Positions 29,514 to 35,095 of a stretch of 35,095 nucleotides of DNA are shown here, in pieces. Numbering within the stretch: the first letter of the stretch is position 1; each line of letters starts with the position of its first letter. A program made the translations under genes and the position numbers. The stretch is from IMG/VR virus record IMGVR_UViG_3300029309_000135, positions 1-35,095 of that record. One strand, given 5' to 3'. This stretch comes from a virus. The notes below the pieces were generated by a model. It was not told the origin of the DNA and did not search any database. It saw only the letters and a list, made by a program, of their open reading frames with translations.

Positions 29514-30821
29514 ATGGCTACAATCACGACGCGGAGCGGGAAAGGAAGCCCGCTTACAAACAGTGAGGTAGATAGTAATTTCACTAATCTCAACACGGAT
29601 AAGGTTGAGCTAGACGACATTTCAGTTGGCGCAAACGCATCCGCCAGCGGCAGCGGCGGTCTTGCATACGCTAATTCTACCGGCGTTTTCACTTACACGC
29701 CCCCAGACCTATCGGGATATCTAACCTCTTACACGGTCACGCAGGGCGACGTAACGCAACACCAAGCCGCGCTATCCATCACAGAGAGCCAGATAAGTGA
29801 TTTTGGCACATACCTTAAAAATCTGTCAGAGGACACAAGCCCGCAGTTAGGCGGTAATTTAGACGTCAATGGGCATGACATTGTAACCACTAGCAACGCA
29901 GACATTGAGCTTGACCCAAATGGGTCCGGCGTAGTGGTTTTCAAAGGCAATTCAACGAAGGGATCGGGCCAGTTTAAGCTCAATTGCGAAACCAACAGCC
30001 ACGCGATCACTATTAAAGGCCCGCCACATAGCGCAAACGCCTCATATACCTTGACGCTGCCAAACGATGACGGTGATGCAAATCAAGTACTAAAAACGGA
30101 CGGGTCGGGGAATCTTAGCTGGGTAGCACAGGCTGCGGCAGGCGCATCCGTAACGACCTCCGCCACAGCACCAGGATCACCGTCAGACGGGGACTTATGG
30201 TTTTCTGAGACAAATGGCGTTACGTACGTTTATTACAACGATGGTAACTCTAGCCAATGGGTAGCGTCGGGCACTCCATCTGCTTCTGTGGCGGGCTCTA
30301 CTACGCTCGATGGTTTAACGGATACTACACTCGGAACGCCAGCCAATGGGGATGTGTTGGCATACAACTCGTCCACGTCAAAGTGGGAATCTACAGGCAG
30401 CGCTGCCGAAGCCGACAACTGGCAGAGCGCTGGCTATCAATTGAATGGTGCAGCGCTTACTGGCACTTGGAATAGAATCGGGAGCTATGTGGGCACAGGG
30501 ATGTCTGTATCAAGCGGTGTGTTCACATTTCCGTCAACTGGGCTCTATAAAGTGACCGCAGATTTTGAATTTGTCTGTTTTAGTAGCGCGACACAGGCGG
30601 CGATATCTATCACGCAAAACAACGGCGCGTCATGGGGTAACACGGCGACGGTTACCGGCACTGAGGGCAGCAACAATTATGACAAAAGTAACGGCTCCTC
30701 TACGATTATCTTTGACGTTACTAACACGTCTACGCATAAGGTACGCATTTACGGCGTAAGCGCCAGCTCGGGCGACTCCGTTACGGCGAGACTATACTTC
30801 CAGAGGCTAAGTGACACATGA
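29514..30821 (+). CDS. Tail fibre protein 1
   Basis: The 435-residue protein opens with TTRSGKGSPLTNSEVDSNFT (4-23), a frequent N-terminal anchor of marine phage fibres. A Gly/Asn-rich shaft follows (SPQLGGNLDVNGHDIVTTSN; SYTLTLPNDDGDANQVLKTD). One copy of the TAPGSPSDGDLWF...YVYYNDGNSSQWV module lies at about 215-255. A C-terminal jelly-roll-like domain (about 320-435) contains GTGMSVSSGVFTFPSTGLYK and resembles C1q/TNF-type receptor-binding heads. It overlaps the next fibre gene by ATGA. Confidence 0.82.
   Translation: MATITTRSGKGSPLTNSEVDSNFTNLNTDKVELDDISVGANASASGSGGLAYANSTGVFTYTPPDLSGYLTSYTVTQGDVTQHQAALSITESQISDFGTYLKNLSEDTSPQLGGNLDVNGHDIVTTSNADIELDPNGSGVVVFKGNSTKGSGQFKLNCETNSHAITIKGPPHSANASYTLTLPNDDGDANQVLKTDGSGNLSWVAQAAAGASVTTSATAPGSPSDGDLWFSETNGVTYVYYNDGNSSQWVASGTPSASVAGSTTLDGLTDTTLGTPANGDVLAYNSSTSKWESTGSAAEADNWQSAGYQLNGAALTGTWNRIGSYVGTGMSVSSGVFTFPSTGLYKVTADFEFVCFSSATQAAISITQNNGASWGNTATVTGTEGSNNYDKSNGSSTIIFDVTNTSTHKVRIYGVSASSGDSVTARLYFQRLSDT
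30148..30276 (+). repeat. GDLWF/YYNDG fibre module, copy in fibre 1
   Basis: This segment encodes SVTTSATAPGSPSDGDLWF...VYYNDGNSSQWV. The same ~43-residue module occurs three more times in the next gene, at about 31477-31611, 31627-31755 and 31786-31911. Confidence 0.7.
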
Positions 30822-32500
30822 GTTTAGACTTTCCCTCTAGCCCCTCAAACGGCGACGTTCATAACGGATTTATATACGACTCGACGCTCGGAGTGTGGGA
30901 CGTTGCGACTAGCAGCGGCAAATTCGCTGTCACCGCTGGCAGCGGTATCTATATCTTTAATGGGTCTGGGACCAGCTCCGACAATAACCCCACGCTCTAT
31001 CTGACTCGTGGTGAGACGTATGAGTTTGAGATTGACGCCAATGGGCACCCGTTTTACATAAAGACATCGAACAGCACTGGCACTGGTAACGCCTACTCTG
31101 ATGGCGTGACAAATAATGGCACCCAAAGCGGCACAATCACGTTCACTGTGCAGATGGACGCGCCTGACACCCTACATTACAACTGCCAATATCACTCGGC
31201 GATGAATGGACCCATCTACATCTTAGATAGAGTCCACGCTATAAATGATCTAAGCGACGTCGATACCAGCACTGCAGCGCCCACTAATGGGCAAGCGCTG
31301 GTTTGGGATAGCTCGGCCGGCAAGTGGGAACCTGGGACCGTATCGGGTGGGGGAAGTTATTCGGACAGCGATGTAGACAGCCACCTTAATACAGGCACTG
31401 CCAACGCTAACGAAGTGTTGAGCTGGACAGGCTCAGACTACGATTGGGTTGCACAGTCCGGTGGCGGTGGTGGCGCGTCAGTAAGCGTTTCCGACTCTGC
31501 CCCTTCTAACCCCAGCGCCGGAGATCTGTGGTGGGACTCATCGCAAGCGATGATGTTCATATACTACGCAGACGGGTCATCTAACCAATGGGTGAAGGCA
31601 AACCCGTCAGGCTCTGGCGGCGCTGACATTGCAGTGCAAGAAACCGCGCCTAGCAACCCTGCCTCTGGTGATCTGTGGTTTGATCCAGCCACTCTTAAAA
31701 CCTACGTTTATTACAACGACGGTGATTCCGCCCAGTGGGTGCAATCTAATCCTACTGGCGGGGGTGGGTCAGGCGGCGGCTCGTCCGTCACGGTTTCAGA
31801 CACGGCCCCCAGTAGTCCATCTGCTGGTGATCTTTGGTGGCATAGCACCAATTTAAAGCTTTACGTCTACTACACAGATGGCTCGTCTAACCAGTGGGTA
31901 CAAACAAACCCGTCCGGCACTGTCTCTTTGGGTGTTGATGACTTAACTGACGTAGATACAACAACTGCCGCTCCATCCACAGGTGATCTACTGCAGTGGA
32001 ACGGCACTAAATGGGTGCCCTATACCCCCACATTTGGCATCACTGAAATAGATCAGTGGAGGCTTACAGCTGATATTACTTCAGATGTTGACCCTATTAG
32101 CTCTAATTTAGAAAGAGTGGATGACCCTTCTTTTTCGAAACTAGGCACAGGAATGTCAGTCAGTAGTGGGGTTTGGACATTTCCTAGTACGGGGCTTTGG
32201 GAGGTTGGCAATAACTTAATGGTATTGCTCCAGTCGTCTGATCCCGTAACTACAATAAGAACTTATGTATCTATAGATAATGGGGCTAATTGGGATGAGG
32301 TTGCCACTACGCGAGCAGGCTATGGTGGCTCTACAGCTTGGTATCAAGGTAATTCGTTTTCATTTGTAAATGTTACAAATACCACCAATGTTAAAGTTAA
32401 ATTTACAGCGGCAAGTATTGCTTCTGGAAATCAAATAAAAGGGAGTACTGATACAACGCAGACGCACTTTACCTTTAAGAGATTAGGGGATAGTCAATAA
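30818..32500 (+). CDS. Tail fibre protein 2 with cupredoxin-like domain
   Basis: The 560-residue protein begins with the shared anchor FPSSPSNGD...YDS..GVWD. Residues about 41-135 form a cupredoxin-like domain: IYIFNG, PTLYLTRGETYEFEI, then H77 (GHPFYIK), and C123, H126 and M129 in YNCQYHSAMNG, which are the four ligands of a type 1 copper site. Next come a linker (INDLSDVDTSTAAPTNGQAL), a glycine-rich shaft with three GDLWW/YYTDGSSNQWV modules (about 220-365), a second linker (WRLTADITSD region) and a C-terminal jelly-roll-like head with GTGMSVSSGVWTFPSTGLWE. It stops in GDSQ like the next two genes. Confidence 0.85.
   Translation: MSLDFPSSPSNGDVHNGFIYDSTLGVWDVATSSGKFAVTAGSGIYIFNGSGTSSDNNPTLYLTRGETYEFEIDANGHPFYIKTSNSTGTGNAYSDGVTNNGTQSGTITFTVQMDAPDTLHYNCQYHSAMNGPIYILDRVHAINDLSDVDTSTAAPTNGQALVWDSSAGKWEPGTVSGGGSYSDSDVDSHLNTGTANANEVLSWTGSDYDWVAQSGGGGGASVSVSDSAPSNPSAGDLWWDSSQAMMFIYYADGSSNQWVKANPSGSGGADIAVQETAPSNPASGDLWFDPATLKTYVYYNDGDSAQWVQSNPTGGGGSGGGSSVTVSDTAPSSPSAGDLWWHSTNLKLYVYYTDGSSNQWVQTNPSGTVSLGVDDLTDVDTTTAAPSTGDLLQWNGTKWVPYTPTFGITEIDQWRLTADITSDVDPISSNLERVDDPSFSKLGTGMSVSSGVWTFPSTGLWEVGNNLMVLLQSSDPVTTIRTYVSIDNGANWDEVATTRAGYGGSTAWYQGNSFSFVNVTNTTNVKVKFTAASIASGNQIKGSTDTTQTHFTFKRLGDSQ
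31477..31911 (+). repeat. Three tandem GDLWW/YY-DG fibre modules
   Basis: Three copies of a ~43-residue module are encoded at about 31477-31611, 31627-31755 and 31786-31911. Each has the form [DE]-[ST]-AP-S-x-PS-[AS]-GDLW[WF], then YYxDG-[SD]-S-x-QWV-x-xNP-[ST]-G. They are separated by glycine/serine links. Confidence 0.8.
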
Positions 32501-32502
32501 TG
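32486..32502 (+). repeat. Fibre-gene junction repeat, copy 1
   Basis: GGGGATAGTCAATAATG marks the end of fibre 2 and the start of fibre 3. The same 17-mer, with at most one change, is at 33169-33185 and 33849-33865. Confidence 0.8.
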
Positions 32503-33183
32503 GCAGTTAACTTCCCAAACAGCCCCTCAAACGGGGATAGTTTTACCTCGGGTGGTATTACGTATGTATATAACTCGACGGATGGGGCATGGGCCAGTAG
32601 CACGTTAGCGTCCGGTATTGACACGCTTGCTGATGTCGATACGTCTACAAGCGCCCCTAGCACCGGCCAACTCCTGCAATGGAACGGTACTAATTTTGTG
32701 CCCTACACCCACACTAACGGAATCACTGAAATAGATCAGTGGCGACTTACAGCCAATATAACTACGACTGGCGATATCACAACGAGTCTTGAGAGAGTAG
32801 ACGACGCCTCTTTTTCAAAAATTGGTACTGGAATGTCTCATAGCAGTGGAGTGTTTTCGTTTCCTAGCACCGGACTTTACGAGATCACAACAGCGGCTAC
32901 TTACTATGCCACAGCAAATGATGGGTACATGTCTCTTTTGACACAAATATCTACTGATGGTGGCTCTAATTGGGATTCTACTGCTGACGCCATAAGTTTA
33001 TACACTGGAAAGCACGGGAGAATGACTGTCGGCCCTGGCATAAATTACGTCAATGTCACCAGCACCACAAACGTAAAAGCCAAATTTGTTTGCAACAGTC
33101 TTGTTACAGGCAACTATTTGGAAGGTAATACCGATATCACTAAAACGTCTTTCACCTTTAAAAGACTAGGGGATAGCCAATAA
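32500..33183 (+). CDS. Tail fibre protein 3
   Basis: The 227-residue protein is a shortened paralogue of the previous gene. It has the anchor NFPNSPSNGDSFTSGGITYV, the linker TLADVDTSTSAPSTGQLLQW followed by NGTNFVPYTHTNGITEIDQW, and a C-terminal jelly-roll-like head (about 105-227) with GTGMSHSSGVFSFPSTGLYE. It ends TFKRLGDSQ. It lacks the cupredoxin domain and shaft modules. The stop TAA and the next ATG share one base. Confidence 0.82.
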   Translation: MAVNFPNSPSNGDSFTSGGITYVYNSTDGAWASSTLASGIDTLADVDTSTSAPSTGQLLQWNGTNFVPYTHTNGITEIDQWRLTANITTTGDITTSLERVDDASFSKIGTGMSHSSGVFSFPSTGLYEITTAATYYATANDGYMSLLTQISTDGGSNWDSTADAISLYTGKHGRMTVGPGINYVNVTSTTNVKAKFVCNSLVTGNYLEGNTDITKTSFTFKRLGDSQ

Positions 33184-33185
33184 TG
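33169..33185 (+). repeat. Fibre-gene junction repeat, copy 2
   Basis: GGGGATAGCCAATAATG joins fibre 3 to fibre 4. The match to copy 1 extends upstream over CCTTTAARAGAYTA and, after a short gap, into ACTTCCCWAACAGCCC downstream. Confidence 0.8.
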
Positions 33186-33863
33186 CCTGTCAACTTCCCT
33201 AACAGCCCGAGCAACGGCGCTACGCACACGGTAGGCAGCATTACCTACGTCTATGATTCCGCGAAAGGAGTGTGGAAAGACTCGCCTGCAGGGTTGACGC
33301 AAGGCATCGATGCCCTTACTGACGTAGACATTTCTACTGCGGCTCCATCCACAGGTGATTTGCTTCAGTGGAACGGCACCAATTTTGTGCCGTACACGCA
33401 TACTAATGGCATCACTCATGTGGATACTTGGCGAATAACGTCAAACATTACATCAGATGCCATCCCTATCACAACGTGGACACATACTGCGCCTCATTCC
33501 AGTTTAATGACTACTCTAGGAACAGCAATGTCCCATAGTAGCGGCGTATTTAACTTTCCTGTCACAGGATTTTGGGAAATTCAATTTATTGCACAGTGGC
33601 AGATTACGGGAAACGATAACGTGAGTATTGCTATACAAGCCTATGAAAGTGATGGCACTACTACTAGAACCTTAGCCCAAGGCTCAGTAGGAGATACTAG
33701 TTTTTTCCAACAGATAAACCTTGTCACTTATCTAAATTGCACGAGCACCACAAATAACAAAGTACAGTTTTATGTAAATGGTATTTCTTCTGCAAACGTT
33801 ATAGGTGATTCAGGCAGAGATAAAACATACGTAGTATTTAAACGTATCGGGGATAGTCAATAA
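33183..33863 (+). CDS. Tail fibre protein 4
   Basis: The 226-residue paralogue has the anchor NFPNSPSNGATHTVGSITYV, the linker ALTDVDISTAAPSTGDLLQW followed by NGTNFVPYTHTNGITHVDTW, and a divergent C-terminal head with GTAMSHSSGVFNFPVTGFWE. It ends VFKRIGDSQ. Head sequence differs strongly from fibre 3 while anchor and linker DNA are close, as expected of exchangeable receptor-binding modules. Confidence 0.82.
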   Translation: MPVNFPNSPSNGATHTVGSITYVYDSAKGVWKDSPAGLTQGIDALTDVDISTAAPSTGDLLQWNGTNFVPYTHTNGITHVDTWRITSNITSDAIPITTWTHTAPHSSLMTTLGTAMSHSSGVFNFPVTGFWEIQFIAQWQITGNDNVSIAIQAYESDGTTTRTLAQGSVGDTSFFQQINLVTYLNCTSTTNNKVQFYVNGISSANVIGDSGRDKTYVVFKRIGDSQ

Positions 33864-33865
33864 TG
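33849..33865 (+). repeat. Fibre-gene junction repeat, copy 3
   Basis: GGGGATAGTCAATAATG, identical to copy 1, joins fibre 4 to the LamG fibre gene. The following bases ATAACTTCCCTAAC continue the similarity. Confidence 0.8.
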
Positions 33866-35095
33866 GCCGCGTATAACTTCCCTAACTCTCCGTCGAATGG
33901 CGATACAGTCACAGTTAACGGTGTAACTTATACTTACAGCAGCAGCAAAACGCGCTGGGATGGTGCCGCAGCGTCAGGATCAAGCACCACGGTATATGCC
34001 ACGATTGACGATCTGCCCTTGTCCGGCGCATCGACCGGCGACCAGGCTTATGTTTCAGGTAACAACCGCCTGTACATCTGGAACGGGTCGGGCTGGTACA
34101 ACATTGCGCTGATCAACACCAATCCCAGCATTAGCGGCGCGTCTGCTACTTATAACTTAGCGACGGACGGCACTGCTACGACAGTCACAATCACAGCTAC
34201 CGATCCCGAAGGCATTCCAATTACTTACAGCATTGCGTCAGATACTTCTGGAAATATAGCAACCATCTCACAGGGCACTGGGTCTAACACCAACGTCTTT
34301 ACCATCACGCCATCTACAAATTCGGCGCACGCTGGTACGTTTAGCCTGACATTCAGAGCGAGTGATGGCGTAAATATAGCGACGGCGGCAAGTAGCTTTA
34401 CCCTGCAATTCCAAGTAGCAAACAGCAACTACACCACAGCATTGATTACCTCTGTCGGTGCAAACAACGCTGTCAATAACTCGTTTGATGATTCCTCTAC
34501 AAGTAATCACAGCATTACCGCTACCGGAAACGTAACGCAGAATACGTTTAGCCCTTATAGGAGCGGCGGGTATTCGGCGTACCTTGATGGGTCAGGTGAT
34601 TATTTAAGTGTTGCAGACGGGACATGGAAAACATTTTCCACCGGCGATTGGACAATTGAAGCGTTTATTAATACAGAAAATGCGTCAAAGCGGCAGTATT
34701 TGTTTTCAGACATAAGTAGCGGCGGCAATAACAACTCAAGCTCCATATTGCTGTATTTAGACGGCGGTGTTGTCAAAGCCTACATACAAGACACAACTTA
34801 CAATTTGATTACCGGCTCTACGTCAATAACGGCTAATCAATGGCATCATGTTGCATTAGTTAGAAATAGCACAACAGTAACGCTTTATCTTGATGGGCAG
34901 TCTCAAGGGACGTACTCAATCGGCACCGCTGCCGTCAACGATTCAGCAGAGCCTCTTTGGATCGGAAGCACTAGCTTTTCAACATCGTATGACTTTGTAG
35001 GATACATCACTGATTTTCGCGTAGTGAAAGGCACCGCCATAACGCCAGCGTCCGGTGGCCCGACAGAACGCCTCACTGCAGTAACAAACACCGGA
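33863..35095 (+). CDS. LamG-domain tail fibre, N-terminal part (continues at base 1)
   Basis: The frame opens with the same anchor (YNFPNSPSNGDTVTVNGVTY), then a short GDQAYVSGNNRLYIWNGSGW unit, an Ig/cadherin-like domain (about 95-190, VTITATDPEGIPITYSIASD ... TFSLTFRASDG) and the first LamG domain (about 34561 to the end, AYLDGSGDYLSVADG, GDWTIEAFI, WHHVALVRNS, GYITDFRVVKG). There is no stop before the window ends, and the frame continues in register at base 3 of the window, ending at 1379. The whole protein would be about 836 residues and is the largest of the five tandem fibres apart from the gpJ-like tip. Confidence 0.88.
   Translation, partial: MAAYNFPNSPSNGDTVTVNGVTYTYSSSKTRWDGAAASGSSTTVYATIDDLPLSGASTGDQAYVSGNNRLYIWNGSGWYNIALINTNPSISGASATYNLATDGTATTVTITATDPEGIPITYSIASDTSGNIATISQGTGSNTNVFTITPSTNSAHAGTFSLTFRASDGVNIATAASSFTLQFQVANSNYTTALITSVGANNAVNNSFDDSSTSNHSITATGNVTQNTFSPYRSGGYSAYLDGSGDYLSVADGTWKTFSTGDWTIEAFINTENASKRQYLFSDISSGGNNNSSSILLYLDGGVVKAYIQDTTYNLITGSTSITANQWHHVALVRNSTTVTLYLDGQSQGTYSIGTAAVNDSAEPLWIGSTSFSTSYDFVGYITDFRVVKGTAITPASGGPTERLTAVTNTG
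34995..35092. repeat. Terminal direct repeat, right copy (contig overlap)
   Basis: This segment is identical to bases 1-98. The offset of 34,994 bases is the inferred length of the circular genome. The final GGA (35093-35095) does not match and may be an assembly-end error or strain variation. Confidence 0.95.

Noticed and set aside
29514-35095. Diversity-generating retroelement acting on the fibre genes
   Set aside because: No reverse transcriptase gene or template/variable repeat pair with adenine-specific differences was seen. The repeats here lie at gene joints and linkers.
1-35095. CRISPR array, insertion sequence or integrase with attachment site
   Set aside because: No regularly spaced direct repeats, transposase or site-specific recombinase motifs were found on either strand by reading.

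Overview
The window is almost certainly the complete genome of a tailed, siphovirus-type bacteriophage, written as a linear contig that should be circularised. Bases 1-98 are repeated exactly at 34995-35092. The reading frame of the last gene (starts at 33863) runs through this repeat and continues in frame to the stop at 1379, so the closed genome is about 34,994 bp. Every convincing gene lies on the + strand. Many neighbours overlap by 4-30 nt, often with GTG or TTG starts. The host cannot be named from this sequence. The protein families (GTA-type three-TM holin, DUF4055 portal, DUF6321-like basic proteins, tail-fibre N-terminal anchors common in marine viral contigs) suggest an aquatic, probably marine, proteobacterial phage. 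No integrase, CI-type repressor, tRNA, polymerase, primase or helicase was recognised.

Layout: (1) 1-1379 is the C-terminal part of a large tail fibre with three LamG-like domains. (2) 1398-3338 is a lysis block: several small membrane proteins, a GTA-type holin, a small zinc ribbon, and an M15-type peptidoglycan peptidase. (3) 3339-5183 starts a new unit after a promoter-like sequence and a parS-like palindrome. It holds a DUF1071/Sak3-type annealing protein, a small protein ending in an SSB-like acidic tip, and a Cro/XRE regulator, and it closes with a strong terminator. (4) 5184-5480 is a structured intergenic region with hairpins, a DnaA-box-like sequence and perhaps a tiny gene. (5) 5481-8115 carries two conserved phage proteins (one possibly linked to replication), NinB, a PAPS-reductase/DndC-like PP-loop protein, an HNH/NinG-like nuclease and a small membrane protein. 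(6) 8116-10368 has a good promoter followed by eight small accessory genes (YodL-like, DUF7694-like, HTH-like and unknowns). (7) 10368-18213 is packaging and head: small and large terminase, portal, a run of five very lysine-rich small proteins, a MuF minor head protein fused to a zinc metallopeptidase, scaffold and a P22-type coat protein, ended by a second terminator. (8) 18257-27395 is connectors and tail in lambda-like order: adaptor, stopper, gp10-like, tail terminator, tube, G/GT chaperones with a slippery -1 frameshift site, tape measure, distal tail proteins and a gpJ-like tip protein. (9) 27392-35095 (+1-1379) is a large fibre region with a fibre-assembly-like protein, a BppU-like protein, a repeat protein, and five fibre genes in tandem that share N-terminal anchors, linkers, jelly-roll-like tips and near-identical gene junctions.

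The genes suggest a phage that borrows the host replisome, recombines its DNA with an annealase plus NinB/NinG-like proteins, and invests heavily in adsorption. The most unusual parts are the MuF-metallopeptidase fusion with an overlapping small downstream gene, the lysine-rich protein cluster, a cupredoxin-like domain with an apparently intact copper site in a tail fibre, the tandem fibre array with recombination-prone junctions, and the parS-like palindrome at the start of the early region.
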